Origin: a virus
IMG/VR virus record: IMGVR_UViG_3300037961_006042
Span: 1 to 24,134 of that record
Strand: one strand, 5' to 3'
Length of the DNA: 24,134 nt
Shown here: one piece after another, positions 1-7,132 of the stretch
Layout: the number at the start of each line of letters is the position of its first letter
Numbering within the stretch: position 1 is the stretch's first letter
Notes under the pieces: model-generated
The model's database searches: none
Told to the model about the DNA's origin: nothing
What the model saw: only the letters and a program-made list of their open reading frames with translations
Translations under genes and position numbers: made by a program

Positions 1-155
1 TTAAAAAGATTATCTCCAAACTTAAACTCATTGTAGATGAGTTGGAATCAGAAGTTTATTCTGATCCACAGGCATATAAATATGATACTCAATATGATGT
101 GCCCCTCTCAGACTATGATGAGGTGTTCAATGATGATGATGGTTACCCAGACTAA
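1..155 (+). CDS. C-terminal end of an unidentified phage protein (5' truncated)
   Basis: The reading frame is open from the window edge (first full codon at base 3) to a TAA at 153-155 and gives about 50 residues. The visible part begins with a lysine-rich helical stretch and ends in an acidic, tyrosine-rich tail containing three consecutive Asp residues. Two bases separate its stop from the next ATG, so it probably belongs to the same transcription unit as the small gene and thyX downstream. I do not recognise the family and the N-terminus is outside the window, so no function can be given. Confidence 0.6.
   Translation, partial: KKIISKLKLIVDELESEVYSDPQAYKYDTQYDVPLSDYDEVFNDDDGYPD
75..82 (+). 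promoter_or_regulatory. Possible T4-type late promoter TATAAATA inside the upstream gene
   Basis: The octamer is a perfect match to the T4 late promoter consensus. It lies 75 bases before the ATG of the 56-residue gene, but within coding sequence for Tyr-Lys-Tyr codons, where an AT-rich match can arise by chance. The genes downstream (thyX and others) would be expected to be early or middle, which argues against it. Confidence 0.25.
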
Positions 156-157
156 AC

Positions 158-328
158 ATGTATGAAGAACTAGACACATTTGAAAGAGCACTTCAACACT
201 TTGGCACAAGAGTAGAGGTTATTGCTGCCATGGAAATGGGTGGCAGAATAACTGCTGAAGATGCATACCAAATGATTAAAACAGAAGTAAAAGCACTTAA
301 AAAAGTTAGAAAAGCAGAGAAGCAATGA
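158..328 (+). CDS. Conserved small hypothetical protein, 56 aa, upstream of thyX
   Basis: An ATG at 158 opens a 56-codon frame ending in TGA at 326-328. The protein starts MYEELDTFERALQHFG and looks entirely alpha-helical: an acidic N-terminal helix, a Gly-Gly-Arg turn near residue 28, and a Lys/Arg-rich C-terminal helix. Its stop overlaps the thyX start as ATGA, typical of translationally coupled phage genes. From memory, similar small proteins sit at this place in other cyanophages, but I cannot assign a role. The compact size, the spacing and the overlap make a real gene likely. Confidence 0.7.
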   Translation: MYEELDTFERALQHFGTRVEVIAAMEMGGRITAEDAYQMIKTEVKALKKVRKAEKQ

Positions 329-960
329 CAGCAAAACTTATCTCAGTAACTCCTGATGCAGAAAAGCACATAGCTTATTGTGCCAGAGTGAGCAACCCTT
401 CTAATCAGGGTAATGATTCCTTTGAGGGTCTTATCAAGTATTGCATCAAGCACAAGCATTGGAGCATCTTTGAGCAGGCATTCATGACCATTGAGTTGGA
501 AACTACCAGAGCCATTGCGGCTCAAGTGCTGCGTCATAGGAGCTTCACATATCAAGAATTTTCACAAAGGTATGCTGACTCATCTTTGCTCATGGAAAAG
601 ATCCCTCTCCCAGAGTTGAGACGTCAGGACACTAAGAATCGTCAGAATTCCACTGATGATCTTGATCCATTTGTTAAACAAAATCTGGAACTCCAGATGC
701 AGACTCTATTTGACTCTTCTATGGCACTGTATCAACAGATGCTTGAAAGAGGCGTGGCAAAGGAGTGTGCTCGTAATGTGCTTCCCATGTGTGTTCCGAC
801 CAGAATGTACATGAGTGGCTCAGTGCGATCATGGGTTCATTATATTGATCTGAGATCTGCTAATGGTACTCAGAAAGAGCACATGGATCTTGCAAATGAT
901 TGTAAGGCAATCTTTGTAGAGCAATTTCCTGTCATTGCACAGGCACTTGACTGGTCTTAA
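325..960 (+). CDS. thyX: Flavin-dependent thymidylate synthase ThyX
   Basis: ThyX makes dTMP from dUMP with methylene-tetrahydrofolate, using FAD and NADPH, and supplies thymidine for phage DNA synthesis. The 211-residue length fits the family. The diagnostic ThyX motif RHRSFTYQEFSQR is at residues 70-82. Before it, near residues 45-50, is the H-x-S-x-F-E segment. The C-terminal part has W-x-H-Y-I-D-L-R at 170-177 followed by GTQKEH, which supplies the conserved substrate-binding arginine (R177 here). The start ATG overlaps the preceding stop (ATGA). ThyX in place of ThyA is usual in marine T4-like phages and in many cyanobacteria. A late-promoter-like motif overlaps its stop codon and would serve the next gene. 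Confidence 0.95.
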   Translation: MTAKLISVTPDAEKHIAYCARVSNPSNQGNDSFEGLIKYCIKHKHWSIFEQAFMTIELETTRAIAAQVLRHRSFTYQEFSQRYADSSLLMEKIPLPELRRQDTKNRQNSTDDLDPFVKQNLELQMQTLFDSSMALYQQMLERGVAKECARNVLPMCVPTRMYMSGSVRSWVHYIDLRSANGTQKEHMDLANDCKAIFVEQFPVIAQALDWS

Positions 961-966
961 TAAATA
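959..966 (+). promoter_or_regulatory. Candidate late promoter AATAAATA
   Basis: The sequence matches the NATAAATA form of the T4-type late promoter used by cyanomyoviruses. It overlaps the thyX stop and lies 21 bases before the ATG at 988. A transcript starting about six bases downstream would have a leader of roughly 15 bases containing the GAGGA ribosome-binding site. The geometry is good, but the motif is short and AT-rich, so chance cannot be excluded. Confidence 0.45.
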
Positions 967-987
967 AACACACAACAGAGGAAACTT

Positions 988-1284
988 ATGGCAACATACC
1001 CTGTTCTTAATAAAGAAACTGGTGAAAAGAAGGATGTAGTGATGAGCATCCATGATTGGGATCAGTGGAAAGAGGACAATCCTGAATGGGAAAGATATTT
1101 TACTCCTGAAAATTCACCAGGCATGGGGATTGAAGTTGGTGAATGGAGAGATAAACTTGTCAATAAAAATCCTGGATGGGGAGAGGTCCTCAAGAAAGCT
1201 GAAAAGTCTGGAGGAATTTCTGGACGTTTAGCAAAGAGAGGATCTTATGAATCTTCCACCCAATCTGCCTTTGATGTAGACTAA
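988..1284 (+). CDS. Conserved hypothetical phage protein, 98 aa
   Basis: A GAGGA ribosome-binding site lies about 7 bases before the ATG. The protein is charged and rich in tryptophan and Asn-Pro/Gly pairs: W24, W27, W34, then GEWRDKL and NPGWGEVLKK, and a basic, Ser/Gly-rich tail (GGISGRLAKRG). It has no cysteine, so it is not a zinc-ribbon protein of the FmdB type that its size might suggest. It lies between thyX and phoH and is followed after 5 bases by phoH. I recall similar proteins as unassigned conserved genes of cyanophages. No function is claimed. Confidence 0.75.
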   Translation: MATYPVLNKETGEKKDVVMSIHDWDQWKEDNPEWERYFTPENSPGMGIEVGEWRDKLVNKNPGWGEVLKKAEKSGGISGRLAKRGSYESSTQSAFDVD

Positions 1285-1289
1285 CTAAC

Positions 1290-2057
1290 ATGCCAAGAAA
1301 ATCAAAAACAGGAATTGGAAGCACTGGTAATCCAGTGCCATTTGGAATGAGCAATAGAGTTATGAAAAGAAAGAAACCAATTAATCTTGATTACATCAAG
1401 AAGATTGAACCACTCACAGAAAATCAACAATTGTTTTTTGATGAGTATTCAAAAGACCAACATACTGTTGCTTATGGATGTGCTGGTACTGGTAAGACCT
1501 TTATCACACTCTACAATGCACTCCAGGATGTTCTAGATACAAAGACACCTTATGACAAGATCTACATTGTAAGGTCTCTTGTACCCACCAGAGAGATTGG
1601 TTTCCTCCCTGGTGACCATGAAGACAAATCAGACATCTACCAGATTCCTTATAAGAATATGGTAAAATATATGTTTGAGATGCCTGATGACAATGCCTTT
1701 GAAATGCTCTATGCAAATCTAAAAGCACAAGGCACCATCAGTTTCTGGAGCACATCATTCATCAGAGGTACAACCTTTGATAATGCAATTCTCATCATTG
1801 ATGAGTTCCAAAACCTGAACTTTCATGAACTTGATTCAATCATTACTAGGGTAGGTGAGAACACCAAGATTCATTTCTGTGGTGATGCTACTCAAACTGA
1901 TTTGGTTAAGAACCATGAGAAGAATGGAATCATTGATTTCATTCGTATTCTTAAGAACATGCCCTCATTTGGTATGGTAGAGTTTGGACCAGAGGACATT
2001 TGTAGAAGTGGACTGGTCAAAGAATACATTGTAGCAAAAACAGAACTAGGTATGTAA
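1290..2057 (+). CDS. phoH: PhoH-like P-loop ATPase
   Basis: The 255-residue protein has a clear Walker A, GCAGTGKT at residues 63-70, and a Walker B, AILIIDE at about 166-172 followed by FQN, plus FCGDATQTDL near 196-205, all characteristic of the PhoH family (related to the N-terminal domain of helicase-like proteins). PhoH proteins bind or hydrolyse ATP. A link to phosphate stress is known in E. coli, but the role in phages is unsettled. The residues before the P-loop are basic and Gly/Pro-rich. phoH is a common signature gene of marine phages. Its TAA overlaps the next ATG by one base (TAATG), and the next gene is an exonuclease, which fits a nucleic-acid role. Confidence 0.93.
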   Translation: MPRKSKTGIGSTGNPVPFGMSNRVMKRKKPINLDYIKKIEPLTENQQLFFDEYSKDQHTVAYGCAGTGKTFITLYNALQDVLDTKTPYDKIYIVRSLVPTREIGFLPGDHEDKSDIYQIPYKNMVKYMFEMPDDNAFEMLYANLKAQGTISFWSTSFIRGTTFDNAILIIDEFQNLNFHELDSIITRVGENTKIHFCGDATQTDLVKNHEKNGIIDFIRILKNMPSFGMVEFGPEDICRSGLVKEYIVAKTELGM

Positions 2058-2731
2058 TGTTTAATCACGTTGAAATTGATTACCCTACTCTCACTAGAGA
2101 GACTATTGATGGTGTTAGATACTATGATACTCCCAATGGGAAGAAACTAGTATCTATCACCTCTATTATTAGTCATTACCAACGTGAGATCTTCAGAGAG
2201 TGGAGGGCAAAGGTAGGAAATGAAGAAGCAAACAGAGTCACCAAACAGGCGACATCTAGGGGCACAGACATGCATACTCTGGCTGAGCATCATCTTTGCA
2301 ACAAGCCATTACCTAGAGTCCAACCACTTTCGCAATACCTTTTTGCCCAGGCAAAACCTACACTGGACAAGATAGATAATGTACATGCTATTGAACAATC
2401 CCTATTCAGTTATGAACTAGGTGTTGCTGGTAGTGTGGATTGTATTGCAGAGTATGAGGGTGAACTTGCTATCATTGATTTCAAGACAGCAAAGAAACCT
2501 AAACCAAGACAATGGATTGACAGTCACTTTGTACAATGTGCAGCCTATGCTTGCATGTTATATGAGATGACTGGTATAATGGTGAAGAAGTTTGTAATTA
2601 TTATGTCATGTGAAAATGGCGAGGTTGAAGTTTATGAGGAATACGACAAGAGAAAGTACATCAATTTACTCTCAAAATATATTAGAGAGTTTGTTGAATA
2701 TAAATTGCATGATTATGCCGCAGTCAACTGA
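2057..2731 (+). CDS. RecB-like PD-(D/E)XK exonuclease
   Basis: The 224-residue protein has the ordered motifs of a PD-(D/E)XK exonuclease of the RecB/MGME1 type. RGTDMH is at 69-74. GVAGSVDCI has the first metal ligand D128. The core IIDFKTAKK has D141 and K143, and QCAAYA starts at Q160, the QxxxY motif. Such enzymes digest single- or double-stranded DNA ends during replication and recombination. The gene starts on the last base of the phoH stop and its 3' end overlaps the gp33 start by about 20 bases, so it is embedded in the replication operon. The exact substrate cannot be told from sequence. Confidence 0.87.
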   Translation: MFNHVEIDYPTLTRETIDGVRYYDTPNGKKLVSITSIISHYQREIFREWRAKVGNEEANRVTKQATSRGTDMHTLAEHHLCNKPLPRVQPLSQYLFAQAKPTLDKIDNVHAIEQSLFSYELGVAGSVDCIAEYEGELAIIDFKTAKKPKPRQWIDSHFVQCAAYACMLYEMTGIMVKKFVIIMSCENGEVEVYEEYDKRKYINLLSKYIREFVEYKLHDYAAVN

Positions 2732-2984
2732 AGACAGTATCAATAAACTTATTGAAAATAAGTTTTACTCTTCAAAGAAATTTGCTGAAGAGATAGAGAA
2801 GATTGCGCATGACAATAAAGACATGTCATACATTGATGCAATTGTATTCTTCTGTGAGAAGAATAGTGTGGACATTGAATCAGTTCCCAAGTTGATGTCC
2901 AAACCCCTGAAGGAAAAATTGAAGTGTGAGGCAATGGAACTGAACCTCCTCAAGAAAACTAGTCATGCTAAACTCCCATTATGA
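2709..2984 (+). CDS. 33: gp33-like late transcription accessory protein
   Basis: T4 gp33 binds host RNA polymerase and links it to the sliding clamp for late transcription. This frame gives 91 residues from ATG 2709, or 89 from ATG 2715; both lie near the end of the exonuclease gene. The frame is open further upstream, but those codons lie wholly inside the exonuclease gene and are unlikely to be used. The conserved part is MSYIDAIVFFCEKN followed by SVPKLMSKPLKEKLKCEA and a basic end (KKTSHAKLPL), which I recognise from cyanophage gp33 proteins. Its position directly before gp59 and two genes before gp32 matches T4 order. Its stop overlaps the gp59 ATG (ATGA). Identification rests on the C-terminal motif and on synteny. 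Confidence 0.8.
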   Translation: MIMPQSTEDSINKLIENKFYSSKKFAEEIEKIAHDNKDMSYIDAIVFFCEKNSVDIESVPKLMSKPLKEKLKCEAMELNLLKKTSHAKLPL

Positions 2985-3583
2985 TTCCCAAGGTGACTCC
3001 TTTTGATGCCTACAAATCTTATCTTGGTTTAAAAAACCACTTTACAAAAGAGAAGTATGACTACCATAGGTATGGTGGCAAGTCACGTGCTTCTTTGGAA
3101 AGTTTCTACAAAAGACGTGACAGATATTTCTTTGAAAAACTGAGCAGGCAGAAAGATGATGCAGAAGTGGTTGAGTTTTTTGTTAGTAATTTTGTCAGTT
3201 GTGATGATCCGCAGTCTCTCTGGATTGGAGAGATCGTCAGAAATGGAGAACAAAACTATACAGACTGGAAGAAGCGACTTCAGTCTCTGAGTTATACATT
3301 CAAGTCTGAGATTGAGAATGTCTTTGCTGGTAAGAACTTTGATGAGATGTTCCACATTGAAGGTACAAAACATCCTATCATTGTGAAGGAACATCTAGGT
3401 AAGAACATTTCTCTTGAATCTCTTGTCCTATTAAATAAGATTATAGGATTCAAAAATAACTTTGATAAAAAACTTGATGATCCTGTGTGGAAGTTTCTTT
3501 CCATGAGAATGTCAAAGTATGATTCCTTCCTACATATTGATGTTATCAAGTATAGAAAAATTCTAAAGAGTATAGTAGTATGA
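2981..3583 (+). CDS. 59: gp59-like loader of the gp41 replicative helicase
   Basis: T4 gp59 loads the gp41 helicase onto gp32-coated forked DNA and helps start recombination-dependent replication. The 200-residue length is close to T4 gp59 (217). The N-terminal half contains YKRRDRYFFEKLS (about residues 43-55), closely similar to QKRRDKYFFQKLS of T4 gp59, followed by a segment with an Asn/Phe-rich helix and SLWIGEI, like the T4 segment with AWIGDI. The C-terminal half is helical and basic (KYRKILKS at the end, as in T4). The gene is tied by ATGA overlaps to gp33 before it and the DUF1825-like gene after it. Confidence 0.9.
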   Translation: MIPKVTPFDAYKSYLGLKNHFTKEKYDYHRYGGKSRASLESFYKRRDRYFFEKLSRQKDDAEVVEFFVSNFVSCDDPQSLWIGEIVRNGEQNYTDWKKRLQSLSYTFKSEIENVFAGKNFDEMFHIEGTKHPIIVKEHLGKNISLESLVLLNKIIGFKNNFDKKLDDPVWKFLSMRMSKYDSFLHIDVIKYRKILKSIVV

Positions 3584-3915
3584 GTTTCTTCGAATCAGAA
3601 TTTGTTAAGAAGGAGATGCAGGATATTACTGACCTCCAAGAAAAAATCTATAACAGTGTCTTTAGGTTTCACTCCATGACAAATGCAGAGAAACTTGAGC
3701 ATGTAGAAATGCTTGAAGATCTTTTGAATAAACAAAAGATTCTTTACACCAGACTCAGTTTGTCTGATGATCCAAAGGCAAAGGAGATGAAAGAGAACAT
3801 CATGAGGGAGGCAACAATGATTGGGTTTCCTGCAGATGTTGACCTGGCTACAGTGTTCACTAACATGAATGCCATGATTGCCAACATGAAGAAGACCATC
3901 CAAAGAGAGGGTTGA
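3580..3915 (+). CDS. DUF1825-like protein between gp59 and gp32
   Basis: This 111-residue, all-helical protein begins MSFFESEFVKKEMQ and has a central heptad-like segment (LEHVEMLEDLLNKQKILYTRLSLSDD), then a C-terminal part ending in Met/Asn-rich MNAMIANMKKTIQ. The start MxFF(D/E)SE and the spacing of the helices resemble DUF1825, a family found mainly in cyanobacteria and their phages, so it supports a cyanophage origin. Function is unknown. Its ATG overlaps the gp59 stop and gp32 follows after a 90-base leader, so a role at the fork with gp59 or gp32 is possible but is only inference from position. Confidence 0.72.
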   Translation: MSFFESEFVKKEMQDITDLQEKIYNSVFRFHSMTNAEKLEHVEMLEDLLNKQKILYTRLSLSDDPKAKEMKENIMREATMIGFPADVDLATVFTNMNAMIANMKKTIQREG

Positions 3916-3923
3916 CTTCCCCT

Positions 3924-3931
3924 CATAAATA
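3924..3931 (+). promoter_or_regulatory. Candidate late promoter CATAAATA before gp32
   Basis: It matches the NATAAATA late motif in the only sizeable intergenic gap of the left block. It is 74 bases before the gp32 ATG, giving a leader of about 68 bases with a GGAG ribosome-binding site near 3995. In T4, gene 32 also has late expression in addition to earlier promoters. Confidence 0.45.
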
Positions 3932-3940
3932 TCCTATATT

Positions 3941-3957
3941 GAGGCTGCCTGATCCTC
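3941..3957 (+). promoter_or_regulatory. Small hairpin in the gp32 leader, possible autoregulatory element
   Basis: GAGG at 3941-3944 can pair with CCTC at 3954-3957 around a 9-base loop. The loop CCT could also pair with AGG at 3969-3971, only 3 bp. After it comes an A-rich, G-poor stretch to the ribosome-binding site. T4 gp32 represses its own translation by binding a leader pseudoknot and spreading over unstructured RNA. The layout here is similar, but the pairing is weak. Confidence 0.25.
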
Positions 3958-4005
3958 TACCAAGCTAAAGGACACAGACCAAATACATCTAATACGGAGA
4001 ATACA

Positions 4006-4944
4006 ATGTCTTTCAAAGACCTTAAGAAGCAGTCTTCCCTTGGTTCACTGACCAATAAGTTGGTGAAAGAAGTAGAGAAGATGAACAATACTGGTGGAGG
4101 TGCAGATGAACGCCTTTGGAAACCAGAAATGGACAAGTCAGGTAATGGGTATGCAGTTATTCGCTTCCTCCCTGCTCCTGAAGGAGAAGATCTTCCTTGG
4201 GTAAAACTCTTCTCTCATGCCTTCCAAGGACCTGGTGGATGGTATATTGAAAACTCCCTGACCACTGTGGGAGGAAAAGATCCTGTAGGAGAACTCAACA
4301 GGGAACTTTGGAACAGTGGAAATGAATCTGATAAGGACACTGTGCGTAAGCAAAAGCGCAAACTGTCCTTCTATGCCAACATCTATGTTGTCAAAGATCC
4401 TGCCAACCCACAGAATGAAGGAGGTGTGTTCCTCTACAAGTTTGGTAAGAAGATCTTTGATAAGATCATGGCTGCTATGCAACCTGAGTTTGAGGATGAG
4501 ACTCCTATCAATCCTTTTGACTTCTGGCAAGGTGCTAACTTCAAACTGAAGTTGAAGAAGGTTGCTGGTTACTGGAACTATGACTCCTCTGAGTTTGATC
4601 GTCAGGGTCCTCTCCTGGATGATGATGATGCCCTTGAAGCAATCTGGAAGAAAGAGTATTCACTTGCTGCTTTCACTGCTGCTGATCAGTTCAAGTCCTA
4701 TGATGAACTGAAGAAGCGTCTTGATTATGTTCTTGGAAAGAAGTCAACACGTCCAGCACCACAAGCAGAGGAAACTGAATATGATAACTACGCAGCAGCA
4801 GAACAGAAGTCTGTCACAGAAGAGCAAGTGCTCAGGAAGCTTGAAGATTCTTACCAAGCATCAAAAACTCCTGACCCAGCACCCACTGCTTCTGACGATG
4901 ATGATGACGCTATGTCTTACTTCGCAAAACTTGCTGACTCATGA
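4006..4944 (+). CDS. 32: gp32-like single-stranded DNA-binding protein, cysteine-free
   Basis: gp32 coats single-stranded DNA at the fork and recruits polymerase, gp59 and recombination proteins. The 312-residue protein has a basic N-terminal region (KDLKKQSSLGSLTNKL) like the cooperativity domain. Its core starts with GYAVIRFLPAPEG and continues with GGWYIENSLTT, KRKLSFYANIYVVKDPANPQNEG and FGKKIFDKI, all alignable with T4 gp32. It ends in an acidic tail with five consecutive Asp residues and DAMSYFAKLADS. T4 gp32 binds zinc through one His and three Cys. Here there is no cysteine in the entire protein, and the T4 CPVC position reads DPVG, so zinc binding is lost. The start follows a GGAG ribosome-binding site. 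Confidence 0.93.
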   Translation: MSFKDLKKQSSLGSLTNKLVKEVEKMNNTGGGADERLWKPEMDKSGNGYAVIRFLPAPEGEDLPWVKLFSHAFQGPGGWYIENSLTTVGGKDPVGELNRELWNSGNESDKDTVRKQKRKLSFYANIYVVKDPANPQNEGGVFLYKFGKKIFDKIMAAMQPEFEDETPINPFDFWQGANFKLKLKKVAGYWNYDSSEFDRQGPLLDDDDALEAIWKKEYSLAAFTAADQFKSYDELKKRLDYVLGKKSTRPAPQAEETEYDNYAAAEQKSVTEEQVLRKLEDSYQASKTPDPAPTASDDDDDAMSYFAKLADS

Positions 4945-5012
4945 AATGGACTTATGAGAGAGGGTGTCTTACCCTCCTCGTAATTGCAACCTATTATAGT
5001 CTTTTAAAATAG
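4941..5012 (+). CDS. Possible 23-aa membrane peptide overlapping the gp32 stop
   Basis: ATG at 4941 overlaps the gp32 stop as ATGA, the same coupling used at three other junctions on this strand. The 23-codon frame begins MKWTYERGCL and continues as a hydrophobic, single-helix-sized run (TLLVIATYYSLL) before a final lysine and TAG. A charged N-terminus plus about 15 hydrophobic residues would suit a membrane peptide. It fills the gap between gp32 and the convergent gp53 gene, whose last codons it overlaps. It is very short and contains two hairpins, so it may be chance. Confidence 0.3.
   Translation: MKWTYERGCLTLLVIATYYSLLK
4960..4976. terminator. Hairpin GAGGGT-5-ACCCTC after gp32
   Basis: A perfect 6-bp stem with a 5-base loop lies 16 bases after the gp32 stop, in the zone where + and - strand genes converge. 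It has no U-tract after it on either strand, so a classical intrinsic terminator is doubtful. It could instead protect the mRNA 3' end. Confidence 0.35.
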
Positions 5013-5015
5013 GTT
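4988..5015. terminator. AT-rich hairpin at the gp32/gp53 convergence point
   Basis: AACCTATT at 4988-4995 pairs perfectly with AATAGGTT at 5008-5015 around a 12-base loop containing TTTT. It spans the gp53 stop codon (TAA on the minus strand at 5004-5006). It sits where transcripts from both strands meet, so a bidirectional terminator is plausible, though the stem is weak and no clean U-run follows on either strand. Confidence 0.35.
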
Positions 5016-5669
5016 GATATTTTCTCCTTTCACTAGTTGATGGTTTACAAATTGGGTGCTACCATCTTTATATCTCATCAAGTCTTTCATTTCTCTTATG
5101 ACAGTTTGAATAAGATCAGGTCTTAACAAGTAAATACTTCTCTTATCATCCTGAATTCTTTGTTCATACTCATAGTTGGTAACACCTACATTTGTATCTG
5201 TGACGGTTTTCATCTTACCTAGAGCACCATCATAGAATGTAATAGAATAATCAGAAGGGACTTCAAGTCCCTTTTTTAGTACTGTAAAACTGTTACTTGA
5301 GTCCTTTATTTCTTTAGACTCATAGTGATGGAAGGCATCATAGTTAGTTACACCATACTTCTTATTCATGTAGAGTTCAAATGCCCTATTAGTCATTGGC
5401 CATTCATCTTGAATGTTTATAATATTGTTTGATAGAAGGACAATCCAATCATAATTAGAACTTTTATATATTTTTTGGGCAACATTATCTGGTCTCTCAT
5501 CACCACGAATTGTATAAGTGGTGAAGTTAGTTAGGTCTTGAAATAATTTGTCATTCAACTTCACTCTCTTAAAGAGATTCTTTACCTCTGTGTATGAGGA
5601 TATATTTTGCTCACTAGGAATCCTGTTTACATAATCAAAGTTAGGAAGATAAGAGAAATAGTTTGACAT
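5004..5669 (-). CDS. 53: gp53-like baseplate wedge subunit
   Basis: T4 gp53 joins neighbouring baseplate wedges into the ring. The 221-residue protein begins MSNYFSYLPNFDYVNR and has the typical N-terminal part: TTYTIRGDERPDNVAQKIY, then SNYDWIVLLSNNIINIQDEWPM, which resembles the LysM-like first half of gp53. The C-terminal half is richer in charged residues and ends LVKGENINLF. The gene follows gp48 after 2 bases on the same strand and is the last gene of the minus-strand block. In T4, 53 is also next but one to the head-completion gene 4, so synteny supports the call. Confidence 0.88.
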   Translation of the reverse strand: MSNYFSYLPNFDYVNRIPSEQNISSYTEVKNLFKRVKLNDKLFQDLTNFTTYTIRGDERPDNVAQKIYKSSNYDWIVLLSNNIINIQDEWPMTNRAFELYMNKKYGVTNYDAFHHYESKEIKDSSNSFTVLKKGLEVPSDYSITFYDGALGKMKTVTDTNVGVTNYEYEQRIQDDKRSIYLLRPDLIQTVIREMKDLMRYKDGSTQFVNHQLVKGENINLF

Positions 5670-5671
5670 TT

Positions 5672-7117
5672 TTAGTAACCCATGTTTCTATGATCGCTGA
5701 ATGATCCAATAGCATTATCATCTGGATCATCAAACTCATCAGCATAGATTGGTTCAAGTTCACCAAAACTCATCTGTAGATCATATGCTGTAAGTGAACC
5801 ACTCTGATTGTATGTCATATAAGTTCCATCAGGAGTATAGTTCACGTTAAGATTGGTCATTGCCATTGGTTTGAATACATTCAAATATGGATGTATCTGA
5901 CCAGCATTTTCACCTGAGGCATTATATATGTACTCTAAAGTGAATACTCTAGGTGTCAAAAGAAATAAGTTGGAGGTTGATCTCTGAACTGCCATGTTCT
6001 TTTTGAACACTCTAATTATTTCTTTTACTTCTTTTGATTCTTTCTCTGACCTTGGAGTAAATCTAAAATTAAAATTAAATGTACGCAGGTTAGGTCCTTT
6101 GAAGAGAAGTTCAAGATTGGGATTGAGTGTTACCCCTGCAGTTCTGCCAAGGATGTTTGCACCAACTGCTTGTCCAGCAAAGTATGCAATCAATCCTGCT
6201 TCAGACACTTCATCTTTGAACATTTCCCTTATATCATCACCTACATCCTTCAAAGCTTTTGAAAATAATTCACCTGCTTTACTAGGGTTCATAAGATTTC
6301 CTAACCCTTCTATGCCACCCATGGCAGCTCTACCCAAAACCATTTGAAGTGGGTTTAGATTGTCTCCACCCCAACTGACAGCATTTGATTCAGAAAAGTT
6401 TGGTTGCATAGGGAGAATCACTGTCTCCTTTTTGGTTGCATCTCTTACAATTCTTTTCTTTGCACTTAATCTTTGAGCTAGTGTCAGAGATTGTCTTCCA
6501 CCAGCAGTGTATTCATATGCAGTTATTCTAATGAAATCATATCCAAGTTCAGGAACTGATATAGGATATCTGAGTACATTTTTTCCTTCAGGTATTGCTT
6601 TGCCTTTTTGTGTTGGATCTTTATATCCACGTTCACCACTTTCTGGACTTGCACCAGGGTCTACTGGTGATGTTTGTGGGTTATCAGGATCTGTTTCTGA
6701 ATCATTTCCAACTGATTTATACCTTTTAGTTTTTTTTAAATCTTCAAACACTGAAGGTTCTAATTCTTTTTTTGCTGTGGCAACAAATTCATTCTTTGTT
6801 AAATCTAAAACTTGCTGAAGTTGTCTACCTCTAGTGCTTGATGTATCTGCATCAAAGTAGGTTGCGTAAGTATCGCCACTTTGATATGATTGAGAACCAT
6901 CTGCATCAAGGGTTGACATCAATGTCTCACCAGAACTAGTCTTTTCAGAGAGTGTTATCTGTCCATCCTGTACATTGAATCTTGCTATTACTTGTCCCTT
7001 TCTTTTATCAATTGGATTATTAGGATCATCAAATTTACTTAAAGGCATAGTGGTCTCATAGACGGATTCATTCCCATCCTTCTTTTTCCAACCTGTATTG
7101 TTATTTGTAGATGGCAT
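5672..7117 (-). CDS. 48: gp48-like baseplate tail tube cap
   Basis: gp48 sits on the central hub and starts polymerisation of the tail tube. The 481-residue protein has a variable, charged N-terminal third (about 1-190, with a DPDNPQTSPVDPGASPE linker). The conserved part follows: a beta-rich segment and a Gly/Ala-rich helical insert (GLIAYFAGQAVGANILGRTAG). Next comes LLFKGPNLRTFNFNFRFTPR with SEKESKEVKEIIRVFKKNM, the signature I recognise from cyanophage gp48, and the end is tube-like (YNQSGSLTAYDLQMSFGELEPIY). It is longer than T4 gp48 (364). An AAGGA ribosome-binding site precedes the ATG, and a late promoter motif lies 20 bases upstream. Confidence 0.85.
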   Translation of the reverse strand: MPSTNNNTGWKKKDGNESVYETTMPLSKFDDPNNPIDKRKGQVIARFNVQDGQITLSEKTSSGETLMSTLDADGSQSYQSGDTYATYFDADTSSTRGRQLQQVLDLTKNEFVATAKKELEPSVFEDLKKTKRYKSVGNDSETDPDNPQTSPVDPGASPESGERGYKDPTQKGKAIPEGKNVLRYPISVPELGYDFIRITAYEYTAGGRQSLTLAQRLSAKKRIVRDATKKETVILPMQPNFSESNAVSWGGDNLNPLQMVLGRAAMGGIEGLGNLMNPSKAGELFSKALKDVGDDIREMFKDEVSEAGLIAYFAGQAVGANILGRTAGVTLNPNLELLFKGPNLRTFNFNFRFTPRSEKESKEVKEIIRVFKKNMAVQRSTSNLFLLTPRVFTLEYIYNASGENAGQIHPYLNVFKPMAMTNLNVNYTPDGTYMTYNQSGSLTAYDLQMSFGELEPIYADEFDDPDDNAIGSFSDHRNMGY

Positions 7118-7132
7118 TGATCATCCTTGCAT

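Noticed and set aside
988-1284. FmdB-like zinc-ribbon regulator for the 98-aa gene
   Set aside because: The protein has no cysteine, so no zinc ribbon is possible.
2610-2708. N-terminal extension of gp33 back to an ATG at 2610
   Set aside because: These codons overlap the conserved C-terminal part of the exonuclease in another frame; the conserved gp33 region starts after 2709.
5994-6818. Open frames on the plus strand opposite gp48
   Set aside because: They are antisense to a clearly conserved gp48 and have no recognisable features.
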